Assembly: GCA_024508355.1 (NCBI GenBank)
Contig: JAMZEJ010000003.1
Coordinates: forward strand, 1-64,000
Direction: 5' to 3'
Source: Rhizosaccharibacter radicis
GTDB taxonomy: Bacteria; Pseudomonadota; Alphaproteobacteria; Acetobacterales; Acetobacteraceae
Length of the DNA stretch: 64,000 nt
Part shown: piece after piece, positions 1 through 9,469 of the stretch
How the letters are laid out: each line of letters starts with the position of its first letter
Position numbering within the stretch: the first letter of the stretch is position 1
Position numbers and translations under genes: made by a program
Notes under the pieces: model-generated
The model's input: the letters and a program-made list of their open reading frames with translations, nothing else
What the model was told of the DNA's origin: nothing
Databases searched by the model: none

Positions 1-72
1 CACATTATAAACAACAGAAGACGAGGGCGGGGCACCGTGACACCATGGCAGTACCATGCCAGGGGATACGTC

Positions 73-1392
73 GTGCATTTCGACCTGCTTCTGAAGCAAG
101 GCACCGTGTTCACCGGTGCAATCGGTATCGCCGATGTCGGCTGTCGTGACGGGCGCATCGTCGCCGTCGGCGACCTCCGCACAGCAACCGCAGACCAGAC
201 CATCGACTGCACCCATCTCCATGTGCTGCCGGGCCTGATCGATCCTCACGTGCATTTCCGCGATCCGGGCGATCCCGCTGTCGAGACGCTGGAAACCGGA
301 ACCCGTGGCGCCGTGCTCGGCGGGATCACCAGCGTGTTCGACATGCCGAACACGCGCGAGCCTGTGGTTTCCAGGGACATCCTCGACCGCAAGCGCGCAT
401 CGCTCGAAGCCGGTGTGTGGTGCGATGTCGGCCTTTATGTCGGCGCCACCAAAACCAACATTCCGGAACTCGCCCAACTCGAACGACAGCCTGGCGTCTG
501 CGCTATCAAGGTGTTCGCCGGATCTTCCACCGGCGATCTGCTCGTCGAGGACGATGCCAGCATCGAGGCCCTGATGCGCGCCGGCACCAGGCGCGTCTGC
601 TTTCATTCCGAGGACGAGCCTCGTCTCCAGCAGCGGCGCCAGCTCTTCTCCGTGGGCGCGCCCTATGCCACCCACATGGAGTGGCGCGACGTGGAATGCG
701 CCTTCCTCGGCACCCGGCGGATCATGACGCTCGCGCGCCGCACCGGCCGTCCCGTCCATATTCTGCACGTATCCACCGCCGAGGAGCTCGATTTCCTTCG
801 CGACTTTCCCGATCTCGCCACTACCGAGCTGCTGGTCAACCACCTCACCCAGATCGCCCCCGACGCCTACGACGCCCTCGGTGGCTATGCCGTCATGAAC
901 CCGCCGATCCGCGATCGCCGGCACTACGATGCCGCCTGGGCGGCCGTGACCGGGGGCGGCGTCGATTGCATCGGCTCCGACCACGCACCGCATCCGCGCG
1001 AGGCCAAGGAACGCCCCTGGCCGCTCACCGCCGCCGGTCTCACCGGCGTGCAGACCCTGGTGCCGATCATGCTCGACCACGTCCATGCCGGGCGTCTGTC
1101 GCTCGATCGCATGGTGCAGTTGATGGCCGAAGGGCCGGCGCGGGTGTACGGCGCGGTCGGCAAGGGGCGGATTGCCGAGGATTACGATGCCGATTTCACC
1201 ATCGTCGATCTCGCCCGCACACGGACCATCGAGGAGGACTGGATCGTTTCTCCCTGCGGCTGGACCCCGTTCGCCGGCCATCGCTGCCATGGCTGGCCGG
1301 TGATGACCGTGGTGCGCGGCCATGTCGTGATGCGCGAGGACGAGGTACTGGGACCGCCGTCCGGACAGGCGGCGCGATTCGCCCTCGCGTGA
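73..1392 (+). CDS. pyrC: dihydroorotase (amidohydrolase family)
   Basis: Zinc amidohydrolase that interconverts N-carbamoyl-L-aspartate and L-dihydroorotate, the third step of pyrimidine synthesis, in the cytoplasm. Counting from the GTG at 73, the metal-binding DPHVHFRDPG has its two His at residues 59 and 61. The Lys expected to be carboxylated is at 145 (IKVFAGSSTGD), further metal-ligand His are at 177 and 231, and the catalytic Asp is at 302 (SDHAPH). All ligands are present, so this is an active type rather than the inactive PyrX paralogue. The 439-residue length is normal. I chose GTG 73 because family members begin with FDLLL-like text and AGGGGA lies just upstream. A GTG at 37 would add 12 residues. 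No pyrB neighbours it. Another cyclic amidohydrolase such as allantoinase is possible but less likely. Confidence 0.88.
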   Translation: MHFDLLLKQGTVFTGAIGIADVGCRDGRIVAVGDLRTATADQTIDCTHLHVLPGLIDPHVHFRDPGDPAVETLETGTRGAVLGGITSVFDMPNTREPVVSRDILDRKRASLEAGVWCDVGLYVGATKTNIPELAQLERQPGVCAIKVFAGSSTGDLLVEDDASIEALMRAGTRRVCFHSEDEPRLQQRRQLFSVGAPYATHMEWRDVECAFLGTRRIMTLARRTGRPVHILHVSTAEELDFLRDFPDLATTELLVNHLTQIAPDAYDALGGYAVMNPPIRDRRHYDAAWAAVTGGGVDCIGSDHAPHPREAKERPWPLTAAGLTGVQTLVPIMLDHVHAGRLSLDRMVQLMAEGPARVYGAVGKGRIAEDYDADFTIVDLARTRTIEEDWIVSPCGWTPFAGHRCHGWPVMTVVRGHVVMREDEVLGPPSGQAARFALA

Positions 1393-1949
1393 GGGTCCGC
1401 AGGCTCCAGGGCGGCCGCGACGGCATCCCGAGGAGCTGCGACGCCGGCATCTCTCGCAGGCGGTCAAACCTGCAGGCGATGATTGGGGAATGGCAGCGGC
1501 GACCCCCGCCCGGATGTCGCGCCGGCCACCTGTCTCGATCGCCAGATGGAAATCCCAAAGCCGGAGCGGCCGCGAGCCGACATGCCATGCTCCCGCCGCG
1601 ATCCCACCTGGGCTCGTCGAGCATGGGAGCCGCCCTCGGTTGTCGAACAGGCACGTTGGCGACGCGCTGCGCTTCCCCGCCGTCGCCGGCCGCTGATCCG
1701 GCGGTTCGACCGCGCTTGCGAGCCGGTGTACCGCGCGCCCGGCTCCGCATACGACTCATCTCCCGGACGCCACCGCGCGATCGCCGGACGAGCGCGCCAG
1801 TTGCCGTGGCGGCAGAAGCCCTTTAATGGCAGGGCCGTGGAATCAGTGCCTCCCGGCGCCTGGCCGTCCCGTTCATCGAGCGTCGTTCGTCGCGCCGGTC
1901 CGGGGTGCCGGCTTCCGCAGGTTGTCGTCGCGGTTGGAGAAGAGCAGGC
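1393..1949. other. intergenic, possible promoter
   Basis: I see no convincing gene in this stretch. A weak sigma-70-like pair, TTGCCG at 1801 and TTTAAT at 1822 with a short 15-base spacer, could drive the downstream lipoprotein gene. This is a guess from sequence only. Confidence 0.3.
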
Positions 1950-3296
1950 GTGCCTACATCCCCATCGAGCGACGCCACTCCCACTCCTGCCGCCGATCTG
2001 AGTCAACCTGCCCGGCAAGGTCGGGTGCCGGCGCGTGCTGTCGCGTCGCTGCTCGCGTCGGGCCTCGTGCTCGCCGGCTGCGGCACCGTCAGCAAGGTCC
2101 GCAATCTCGCCTTCGGGCCGCCGTCCCCCTATCTGTCCGGCTATGTGGGCGCGGTGTCCGCCGACGAGCCGATCGCGGCACAGACCGGCCGCGACGTGCT
2201 GGCCCGCGGCGGCAACGCCGCCGACGCCGCCGCCGCCACCGCGTTCGCCCTGTCGGTGACGCTGCCCTCCCGCGCCTCGCTCGGTTCCGGCGGTGCGTGC
2301 CTGGCCTACCGGCCGGACCGCAAGGACCCGCCCGAAGCGTTCCTGTTCCAGCCCGTGGCCGGTTCCGGCGGCCCCCATGCCGATCGTCCCGCCGCCGTGC
2401 CGATGATGGCGCGCGGCATCTTCCTGATGCAGGCCCGCTACGGCAGCGTCGGCTTCGACGAGCTGGTGCGGCCGGCCTCGCGGCTGGCGCATGGCGGCAT
2501 CACCGTGTCCCGCGCCTTCGCCGACGATCTCGCCGCCGTGTCCGGACCGCTGCTGGCCGATCCCGGTGCCCAGGCCGTGTTCGCGCCGGCAGGCACTCCG
2601 GTGAAGGCGGGCGACCAGCTGGTGCAGCCGCTGCTGGGCGAAACGCTGGACCAGCTCGCCGTGGCGGGTGCCGGCGATGTCTATACCGGCCTGCTGGCCC
2701 AGCGCCTCGCCGAAGGAGCCACCAAGGCCGGCGGCGGCCTCACCACCACCGATCTGCGCAACGCACTGCCGAGCGTCGAAACGGTCCAGACCGTTTCGCG
2801 CGGCAATGTCGAGGTCGGCTTTTCTCCGGCCGATGGCGGACTGGCGAGAAGCGCGTTCGAGGGCGGGGACGCCACGCGGTCCGGCCGCTTGCCCGCATCC
2901 ACTTCCTTCGTGGTGATGGATCGCGACGGGGGCGCCGTGGCGTGCGATCTCACCATGAACAACCTGTTCGGCACCGGGCGTATCGCCGGCGAGACCGGGG
3001 TGGTGCTGGCGGCGTCGCCGGCGCGGGTGTCGGCCCCGCTGCTGCCGGCCGCGATCGCCTTCAACGCGTCGTCCCGGGCCTTCCGGGCGGCGGTGTCCGG
3101 CTCCGGCCAGGGCGAGGCCGCGGCCGCGGTGGGGAGCGCGATGAGCAACCTGCTGCGCGGTGCCCCCGCCGCTCCGGTCACCGACGCCGGACGGGTCAAC
3201 AGCATCGCCTGCAGCAAGGGACTGCCCGGCGACTCCGGCAGCTGCGTGGCCGCAACCGATCCGCGCGGCATGGGGCTGGCGACCAGGCCGGACTGA
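1950..3296 (+). CDS. gamma-glutamyltransferase-like lipoprotein
   Basis: An N-terminal signal with lipobox LVLAGC (Cys about residue 44) predicts an outer-membrane or periplasmic lipoprotein. The body carries gamma-glutamyltranspeptidase hallmarks: the GGNAADAAAA helix near residue 88, and a stretch aligning with the N-terminus of the small subunit (STSFVVMDRDGGAVA followed by NNLFGTG). By the E. coli GGT pattern TTHYSVVD, the nucleophile position that is normally Thr is Ser317 here, and the downstream PGGSRI substrate loop is replaced by SGSGQGEA. At 448 residues it is shorter than typical GGTs of about 580. I chose GTG 1950 because GGAGA sits 10 bases upstream and the signal peptide then has normal length. 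The fold assignment is fairly safe. Whether it self-cleaves or acts on glutathione is uncertain. Confidence 0.75.
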   Translation: MPTSPSSDATPTPAADLSQPARQGRVPARAVASLLASGLVLAGCGTVSKVRNLAFGPPSPYLSGYVGAVSADEPIAAQTGRDVLARGGNAADAAAATAFALSVTLPSRASLGSGGACLAYRPDRKDPPEAFLFQPVAGSGGPHADRPAAVPMMARGIFLMQARYGSVGFDELVRPASRLAHGGITVSRAFADDLAAVSGPLLADPGAQAVFAPAGTPVKAGDQLVQPLLGETLDQLAVAGAGDVYTGLLAQRLAEGATKAGGGLTTTDLRNALPSVETVQTVSRGNVEVGFSPADGGLARSAFEGGDATRSGRLPASTSFVVMDRDGGAVACDLTMNNLFGTGRIAGETGVVLAASPARVSAPLLPAAIAFNASSRAFRAAVSGSGQGEAAAAVGSAMSNLLRGAPAAPVTDAGRVNSIACSKGLPGDSGSCVAATDPRGMGLATRPD

Positions 3297-3717
3297 CCGG
3301 CCATCGTCCGCCGTGAGCGGCACGGCCGGCAGGGTGCCCCGATACTCGTGATCCCGGCCAAATGGGCAGCTTCGCAGCGTGAGCCGCGTCTGGCGAACGC
3401 CGTAGGGGCCGCGGTCGTGACGGTTCGGTCGACTCATTCCTCCCATCGGATCGCGACGGGTGGGTTCTTTCTCTGCGCGACGGTGATTCCGCACCCGGCG
3501 GTGGGCGACGGGTTCCGGATCGTGCGAACGGATGGGCGCCCCGGCCGGCGGCCCGCTGCGACACGGTGCATGATCGCGGCGACCGTCGGTTCGCGCGGAC
3601 CCTCGCGGGGGCCGGGTGCCCGAAGCCGCGGTCATGGTGCCGGCGGAGCTGGAGCATGATCCTTCATCGGACCGGTCGGCGCTCGAAGTCGGGTCAGCCC
3701 GTGGGGGAGGTATCGTG
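3297..3717. other. intergenic, no gene seen
   Basis: Short open frames exist but have no recognisable protein or start signal. The last bases hold the strong ribosome-binding site GGGGGAGG (3703-3710) of the aminotransferase gene. Confidence 0.4.
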
Positions 3718-4923
3718 ATGACCGATCGGAAGCGCCCCCGTTTGAAGCAGGGGGCGGGCGGCGCGCTGCCCTCCTTCCTGGTGATGGACGTGATCCGCCA
3801 GGCCAACGCACGCCAGCGCTCCCTGCCGGCCGGCGCGCCCGGCGTGCTGCGGCTCGAGGTCGGGCAGCCCGGAACGGGCGCGCCGGCGCTCGCGGTGGAA
3901 GCAGCGCGAAGCGCGCTCGGGCGGAAACTGGCGCTCGGCTACACGGAAGCCTTCGGCCTGCGGTCGCTGCGCGAGCGCATCGCCCGGCACTACCGGGAGT
4001 TCTACCGGGCGGACGTGGCGCCCGACCGGATCGCGGTCACCACCGGGGCGTCCGGCGGCTTCCTGCTGGCGTTCCTCAGCGCGTTCGACCCTGGCGACCG
4101 CATCGCCCTCGCGAGCCCGTACTACCCGCCCTACAACAACATCCTGCACGCGCTCGGCATGCGGCCCGTGGTGCTGGAAGCGACGGAGGCCAGCCGGTTC
4201 CAGCCCACCGTGCCGATGCTGGAAGCCCTGCGCGACACGCCCGAAGGCCTTCCCGACGGGCTGATCGTGGCGAGCCCCGGCAACCCGGCCGGCACCACCC
4301 TGTCGCGCCGCGAGCTGGATTTTCTTGCCGGGTATTGCGAGCGGGAAGGTATCCGGCTGATCAGCGACGAGATCTATCACGGGCTGAACTGGGAAGCGCC
4401 GCCGGACACCGCCGCCACCCCGACCGGAACGGCCATCGTGATCAACAGCTTCAGCAAGTACTGGAGCATGACCGGCTGGCGCGTGGGCTGGATGGTGCTG
4501 CCGCCCGACCTCGCCGGCGCGGCGGAACGGCTCAAGCAGAACCTTTTCATCAGCGCGCCGCACATCTCCCAGGTCGCGGCCGAAGCGGCCATGGACGCCA
4601 CCGACGAGATCGAGGCCAATGCCGCGCGCTACCGCCGGTCGCGTGGGCTGTTGCTGCGGGCCTTGCCGGAGGCGGGCCTCGCGGATCTGTCGCCCGCCCA
4701 GGGCGGCTTCTACGTTTATGCCCGCCTGCCGGACGCCGCGGAGGACAGTCTCGGCTTCTGCGAGCGGTTGCTGAACCACCATTCCATCGCGGCGACGCCC
4801 GGCATCGACTTCGATCCGAGGCGAGGACATCGTTTCGTGCGGTTCAGCTATTGCGGCGCGGAAGCGGATATCGCGGAAGCCGCGGAACGATTGAAGATCT
4901 TCGACCCGCGCAGCGCCGGATGA
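3718..4923 (+). CDS. PLP-dependent aminotransferase, class I/II
   Basis: Fold-type I aminotransferase that uses pyridoxal phosphate to move an amino group between an amino acid and a 2-oxo acid. The PLP-binding Lys is residue 247 in NSFSKYWSMTGWRVGW. The ASPGNPAGT loop (about 185-193) and SDEIYHG (about 216-222) supply the cofactor-contacting Asn, Asp and Tyr. Length is 401 residues, as usual. I chose ATG 3718 because it follows GGGGGAGG at good spacing. A GTG lies one codon upstream. The gene stands alone with no pathway neighbours, so the substrate cannot be named. Aspartate or aromatic/branched-chain aminotransferase are the likely choices. Confidence 0.9.
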   Translation: MTDRKRPRLKQGAGGALPSFLVMDVIRQANARQRSLPAGAPGVLRLEVGQPGTGAPALAVEAARSALGRKLALGYTEAFGLRSLRERIARHYREFYRADVAPDRIAVTTGASGGFLLAFLSAFDPGDRIALASPYYPPYNNILHALGMRPVVLEATEASRFQPTVPMLEALRDTPEGLPDGLIVASPGNPAGTTLSRRELDFLAGYCEREGIRLISDEIYHGLNWEAPPDTAATPTGTAIVINSFSKYWSMTGWRVGWMVLPPDLAGAAERLKQNLFISAPHISQVAAEAAMDATDEIEANAARYRRSRGLLLRALPEAGLADLSPAQGGFYVYARLPDAAEDSLGFCERLLNHHSIAATPGIDFDPRRGHRFVRFSYCGAEADIAEAAERLKIFDPRSAG

Positions 4924-4992
4924 GGGCGCCTGTCGATGGATCACGCCGTCACTGGCTGGCATGACAGGTCGAGGCGGAGATCGGGATGCGCC

Positions 4993-5325
4993 TCATGCGC
5001 GTCGGATCAGCGCTTCCTCGGTGGCGTTCCTGACCTGCCGGAGTGTCTTGCCGTTGCCGTCGAGAACGGGATGATCGCCGCTCGCCGTCCGAAGGAAAAG
5101 GTTGCTGGGTCGGACGACGGCGTTCACGACCAGAACGAGCGCCGCCAGCGGACAAACCAACCCGAAGCCCCTGGCGTCGGGACTGCCGAGGCCTCCGAAT
5201 GCCGGCAGGGCGGCAACCGACGGCAGGTAGATGGTGACGCCTTTATTCGGTGGCCTGATGAAAACGCGGCCGATGTCTGCCCCGGAACGTGTGTCGCCAT
5301 CAATCCTCACAAGGGCGCGCGACAC
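4993..5325 (-). CDS. possible small membrane protein
   Basis: An open frame of 110 residues between the aminotransferase and flavoprotein genes. It has one hydrophobic stretch (GFGLVCPLAALVLVVNAVV, about residues 53-71) that could cross a membrane, with mixed charged text on both sides. The start would be GTG 5325, without a clear ribosome-binding site, and I do not recognise the family. It could equally be a chance frame in GC-rich DNA. The rest of 4924-5519 shows nothing else. Confidence 0.25.
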   Translation of the reverse strand: MSRALVRIDGDTRSGADIGRVFIRPPNKGVTIYLPSVAALPAFGGLGSPDARGFGLVCPLAALVLVVNAVVRPSNLFLRTASGDHPVLDGNGKTLRQVRNATEEALIRRA

Positions 5326-5519
5326 GACGACCGACCGTCACCGGAAAGGTTCTGGTCGCCCTGGCTCATGGCGACCGTATTCTCTCCTTGGAACCCGCCG
5401 ATGTTCCAACATCGTTATGATGAAGATGGAGCCGGCTCGGTCCGAGCGATCATCTGCCGCACAGAAGACGTGATGTCGGCTAGTCTCGACGAACCGCCGC
5501 TTGCCCTCCCGATGCTCCC

Positions 5520-6785
5520 ATGACGTCGCGACATGTCGCCATCGTCGGTGCGGGGCCGGCCGGACTGTTCGCGGCCGAGCGCATCGCCTCGGCCGGCCAC
5601 CGGGTCACCGTGTTCGACCGGATGCCGAGCCCGGCGCGCAAGCTGCTGATGGCCGGGCGGGGTGGGCTCAATCTTACCCATTCGGAACCGCTTCCCGTGT
5701 TTCTCGACCGCTACCGCGATGCGCGGCCGTGGCTGGAAGCGGCGGTGGCGACATTCGGCCCGTCGGCGCTCCAGGCATGGGCGGCATCGCTCGGCCAGCC
5801 CTGCTTCATCGGCAGCAGCGGCCGGGTGTTCCCGGAGGCCATGAAGGCGTCGCCGCTGGTGCGGGCCTGGCTGAAGCGGCTCGACGGGCTCGGTGTCGCG
5901 CTCAGGATGCGGTACCGGCTTCTGGAGCTGCCCGGCTCTGGGCATCTGCGGCTCGACACGCCCGAGGGCGAGCGCTTCGTCGGAGCGGACGCGGTGCTGC
6001 TGGCGCTCGGCGGCGGTTCATGGGCGAGGCTCGGGTCCGACGGCGCCTGGACCCGCTGGTCCGGTCTTTCCCCCGCGAGCCTGGCGCCGCTCGCGGCGGC
6101 GAATTGCGGCTTCCGGATGCAGTCGACCACCGGTTTCCCGGCCCGCTACGCCGGCACGCCGATCAAGCCGGTGGCGGTGGCGTTCGAGAACGAGCGGGTC
6201 CGGGGCGAGCTGGTCGTCACGCGTTTCGGGAGCTCGGCCGGCGAGACCGGGGTGGGGGACGGCGAGTGCGGCCTCGAGGGAGGAGCGATCTATGCCCTGT
6301 CCGGGCCGATCCGCCGGGCCATCGAGCGCGACGGGCGTGCGGTGATCCGGCTCGATCTGCGGCCCGGGATGAGCGAAGCCGCGTTGTGCGAACGGCTGGC
6401 GCGCCTCCGGCCTCGCGAGTCGCTCAGCAACGCCCTGCGCAAGGCATTGCGGCTGCCGCCGGTAGCGGTGGCGCTGCTGCGGGAAGCGGGCGTGCCGGAC
6501 CGCGCCCCGGCCGCACTGGCGGCGCTCCTGAAGGCGGTGCCCGTGGTGCTGGTGGCCCCGGGGCCCCTCGACCGGGCGATCTCCACCGCGGGCGGCCTGC
6601 GCCGGGAAGCGCTCGATCCCGGCTTCATGCTGCGCGACCGGCCCGGCGTGTTCGCGGCCGGCGAGATGCTGGACTGGGAAGCGCCCACCGGCGGCTACCT
6701 GTTGCAGGGCTGCTTCGCCACCGGCCTCGCGGCCGCGGACGGCTTGCTCGACTGGCTGCGGGCGGGCTTAAACCCACCGCGATGA
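5520..6785 (+). CDS. NAD(P)/FAD-dependent flavoprotein, TIGR03862/HI0933 type
   Basis: Flavoprotein of the HI0933/YhiN superfamily. Residues 6-32 form the Rossmann dinucleotide-binding beta-alpha-beta unit (VAIVGAGPAGLFAAE then an acidic strand end). Next comes KLLMAGRGGLNLTHSEP, a signature of this family, then the LALGGGSWARLGSDG second FAD motif, and a C-terminal FAAGEMLDWEAPTGGYLLQG that closes the FAD site. Length is 421 residues, as in the TIGR03862 group. The physiological substrate of this family is not established. Cytoplasmic, no signal peptide. The gene is monocistronic as far as can be seen. Confidence 0.85.
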   Translation: MTSRHVAIVGAGPAGLFAAERIASAGHRVTVFDRMPSPARKLLMAGRGGLNLTHSEPLPVFLDRYRDARPWLEAAVATFGPSALQAWAASLGQPCFIGSSGRVFPEAMKASPLVRAWLKRLDGLGVALRMRYRLLELPGSGHLRLDTPEGERFVGADAVLLALGGGSWARLGSDGAWTRWSGLSPASLAPLAAANCGFRMQSTTGFPARYAGTPIKPVAVAFENERVRGELVVTRFGSSAGETGVGDGECGLEGGAIYALSGPIRRAIERDGRAVIRLDLRPGMSEAALCERLARLRPRESLSNALRKALRLPPVAVALLREAGVPDRAPAALAALLKAVPVVLVAPGPLDRAISTAGGLRREALDPGFMLRDRPGVFAAGEMLDWEAPTGGYLLQGCFATGLAAADGLLDWLRAGLNPPR

Positions 6786-7167
6786 ATGCCGCCGCCGTTT
6801 CACCGATGCGCGAGTCGACCGACCGGCCGGCGCCGCTCCGGTTTCACCGTCCGGACCCGGACGGCCGGCCCGGACCGTATGTGCCTCGGCGCGCCGGAGG
6901 GTCGCCAGCATCCGGTCGCGCGGGCGGTTGGGCCGGGTTGCCGACGGCCCGGGCGGCCGATCGGCATCGTGCGCTTCCCGGCGGATGGCTAAGGGCCGCG
7001 CCGGGAGCGCCGACGTGGAGATCGGCCGCCCGGGCCGTCGTGGATCCGGGGCAGGCCGGCGGCATGATGGCCTCGGGAGCGGCTTCGTTCGGCAGTCGCC
7101 TCCAGGGCTCGCAACGGGAGGGCGTTCGGAACCGGGCCTCCGCTCCGTCGGGGTCGGAGAAGGGCTC
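6786..7167. other. intergenic, no gene seen
   Basis: GC-rich spacer without a recognisable protein, hairpin with a T-tract, or tRNA-like text. Its end carries GGAGAAGG (7156-7163), the ribosome-binding site for the ATPase gene at 7168. Confidence 0.4.
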
Positions 7168-8676
7168 GTGAGTCTGCCGATCGAGCTCGGCACCCGGACG
7201 GACCGGCCGGGCGAGGCCGCGAGCCTGGATCTGGAAGAGCTGTTATCGACCCGCCTGCTGGTGCAGGGCAATTCCGGGTCCGGCAAGTCGCACCTGCTGC
7301 GCCGCCTGCTGGAACAAAGCGCGCGCTGGGTGCAGCAGGCCATCATCGACCCGGAAGGCGATTTCGTCAGCCTGGCCGAACGTTTCGGGCATCTGGTGGT
7401 GGATGCGGCCGAGCATACCGAGGCCGGCCTCCAGGCGGCGGGCGAGCGCATGCGCGCGCACCGGGTGTCGGTGGTGCTGAGCCTGGAAGGGCTGGATGCC
7501 GAGAACCAGATGCGCCGCGCGGCCTCGTTCCTGAACGGCATGTTCGAGGCGCCCCGCGCGCATTGGTATCCCGTGCTGGTGGCGGTGGACGAGGCGCAGC
7601 TGTTCGCGCCGGCGGCGGCGGGCGAAGTGTCGGACGAGGCGCGCCGCGTGTCGCTCGCCGCCATGACCAACCTGATGTGCCGCGGCCGCAAGCGGGGCCT
7701 GGCCGGTGTGATCGCCACCCAGCGGCTGGCGAAGCTCGCGAAGAACGTGGCGGCGGAAGCCACCAACTTCCTGATGGGCCGGACCTTCCTCGACATCGAC
7801 ATGGCCAGGGCGGCCGACCTGCTCGGCATGGAACGGCGCCAGGCGGAAAGCTTCCGCGATCTGGGCCGCGGTCAGTTCGTGGCGCTGGGGCCCGCCTTGT
7901 CGCGCCGGCCGATGCCGGTGCGGATCGGCACGGTGGAAACCGAGAGCCGCTCCGCGGGTCCCGCGCTGATGCCGTTCCAGCCTGGCGCGCCCGATGCCGA
8001 GATGCGGGCGCTGATCCTGGCCCAGCCGGACGAGCCCGCCATGCGCGCACGCCGTCCGCTGGCGCCGCCGCCGCCGGACATCCTGCAACAGCTCGCCGCC
8101 GCCGGCGCCGCCCAGCGCGCGGTGCGCGAGCCGGAGGAAGCCGCGCGACCGGCGCAGGAAACGCTGGAAGACGCGTTCGCCCATCGCCGCCGCGTGCTGG
8201 CCGTGATCCACGCCATGCTGGCCGATCCGGAGGCCGGGTTCCGGCCGGTGCCGGTCTTGTTCCAGGACTTCCTGCTGCGCTGCCGGATCGAGGGCATGGG
8301 CCGCGACGCGCTGGACCTGTCGCGGTTCCGGCGGGCGCTGGCCACCGCGCGCTCGGGCATCGATCCTGACCGCGCCGAGGGCGCGGAATGGCGCCGGGCG
8401 GAGGATATCGCCAGCGCGCTGCCGGAAGACGTGCAACCGGTGTTCCTGTTGCTGGCCCGCGCGGCACTCGACGGCGAGCCGTGCCCGTCCGACGCCGCCA
8501 TCGCCCGTGCCTTCGGCACCCACTCCCTCGGCCGGGCGCGGCGCCAGCTGCAATATCTGGAAGAACGCGACCTGCTGGTGCTGCGCGAGGACGGCGCCGG
8601 ACGCCGGACCGTCGTGCTGATCGGTCTCGGCTGGGAAACCGCGGCCGGCGATCCGGGCGCGCCCGTCGCGGCCTGA
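7168..8676 (+). CDS. HerA-like / DUF87 ATP-binding protein
   Basis: P-loop ATPase of the HerA/FtsK-related DUF87 group. Walker A is GNSGSGKS (residues 34-41) and Walker B is VLVAVDEAQ ending at Asp141-Glu142. A later ATQRLAKL segment resembles the sensor Gln region of this group. The C-terminal 200 residues are not recognised, but end in a short helical, winged-helix-like segment (LGRARRQLQYLEERDLLVL). HerA-type proteins are DNA translocases usually paired with the NurA nuclease. No nurA is beside it, so the role is open. GTG 7168 is preferred because GGAGAAGG precedes it. The frame is open further upstream, but that text is low complexity. 502 residues. Confidence 0.8.
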   Translation: MSLPIELGTRTDRPGEAASLDLEELLSTRLLVQGNSGSGKSHLLRRLLEQSARWVQQAIIDPEGDFVSLAERFGHLVVDAAEHTEAGLQAAGERMRAHRVSVVLSLEGLDAENQMRRAASFLNGMFEAPRAHWYPVLVAVDEAQLFAPAAAGEVSDEARRVSLAAMTNLMCRGRKRGLAGVIATQRLAKLAKNVAAEATNFLMGRTFLDIDMARAADLLGMERRQAESFRDLGRGQFVALGPALSRRPMPVRIGTVETESRSAGPALMPFQPGAPDAEMRALILAQPDEPAMRARRPLAPPPPDILQQLAAAGAAQRAVREPEEAARPAQETLEDAFAHRRRVLAVIHAMLADPEAGFRPVPVLFQDFLLRCRIEGMGRDALDLSRFRRALATARSGIDPDRAEGAEWRRAEDIASALPEDVQPVFLLLARAALDGEPCPSDAAIARAFGTHSLGRARRQLQYLEERDLLVLREDGAGRRTVVLIGLGWETAAGDPGAPVAA

Positions 8677-8750
8677 GGGTTTCGGCAGGGGCAGGGGAGG
8701 GAGCGTCGCCTCGGCTGCGGAGCCGGGCGCTGCGGCCTCGCGTCCGCGTT

Positions 8751-9377
8751 TCAGTTGGCTGCCGCGTGTCGCAGATAGCTTTCGAACATGTCGGCCATCG
8801 CCTCGGCGTGGCGCTCGATCTCGTCCAGGGTGCGCGGCCGCTCGGAGAAGCGCCGGGCCACCTCGCCGAGCGTCGTGTCCACCAGCTCGGCCGCCACCTG
8901 CCGTGCCGCCTCCGGGCGGTGGGCCAGAACCTGATGGACCAGGATCTCCAGCATCCCCTGGCCGCCGGTATCTTCGGGATCGGGCTCGTCGCGGATGCCG
9001 GGCACGGCCGCCTGCAGCGCCATCCTGATCGCGGCCTCGTCGCATTCCGACTGCACGAAGCGATGCACCAGCACCCGCATCCGCTCGATGGGCGGCGTGT
9101 CCGCGTCTGCGAGGATCAGGTGTGCTTCGGCGGCGGTCTGCTTCCATTCGTCCGATTGCAGCCGGAACAGGATCGCCGCCTTGTTGGGGAAATACTGGTA
9201 GAGCGAGCCGACGCTGATGCCCGCTCTCTCGGCGACGCGGGCGGTGGTGAAACGCGCCGCTCCTTCGGCGCGCAGAACGCGAACAGCCGCTTCCAGAATG
9301 GCCGACACCAGCACGCCGGAGCGTGACTGTTTCGGGTTCTTGCGCGCATCGATCTGGATCTTTGCGGACCGGCCCAT
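8751..9377 (-). CDS. TetR/AcrR family transcriptional regulator
   Basis: Ligand-responsive repressor. Residues 20-66 form the N-terminal TetR helix-turn-helix (ILEAAVRVLRAEG then TTARVAERAGISVGSLYQYFPNK), matching the family signature almost perfectly. The remaining 140 residues form the variable ligand-binding and dimerisation domain. 208 residues from ATG 9377. A longer frame runs upstream but lacks coding character. The gene is divergent from the O-methyltransferase gene at 9470, and the 92-base spacer holds three copies of GCCGGCCG, suggesting it controls that gene and itself. The ligand is unknown. Confidence 0.9.
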   Translation of the reverse strand: MGRSAKIQIDARKNPKQSRSGVLVSAILEAAVRVLRAEGAARFTTARVAERAGISVGSLYQYFPNKAAILFRLQSDEWKQTAAEAHLILADADTPPIERMRVLVHRFVQSECDEAAIRMALQAAVPGIRDEPDPEDTGGQGMLEILVHQVLAHRPEAARQVAAELVDTTLGEVARRFSERPRTLDEIERHAEAMADMFESYLRHAAAN

Positions 9378-9404
9378 GCTGCTCCCGGATGCGAATTGTG
9401 GCTC

Positions 9405-9456
9405 GCCGGCCGCACCGTATCCTTTTTCCCGGCCGGCCGCCGTTTTTTGCCGGCCG
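9405..9456. promoter_or_regulatory. candidate TetR operator region, three GCCGGCCG palindromes
   Basis: The 8-base palindrome GCCGGCCG occurs at 9405-9412, 9432-9439 and 9449-9456 in the spacer between the divergent TetR and methyltransferase genes. Repeated palindromes at such a position are typical of autoregulated TetR operators. In GC-rich DNA this word also arises by chance, so the call is tentative. Confidence 0.4.
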
Positions 9457-9469
9457 GATGGAGGTTTGC

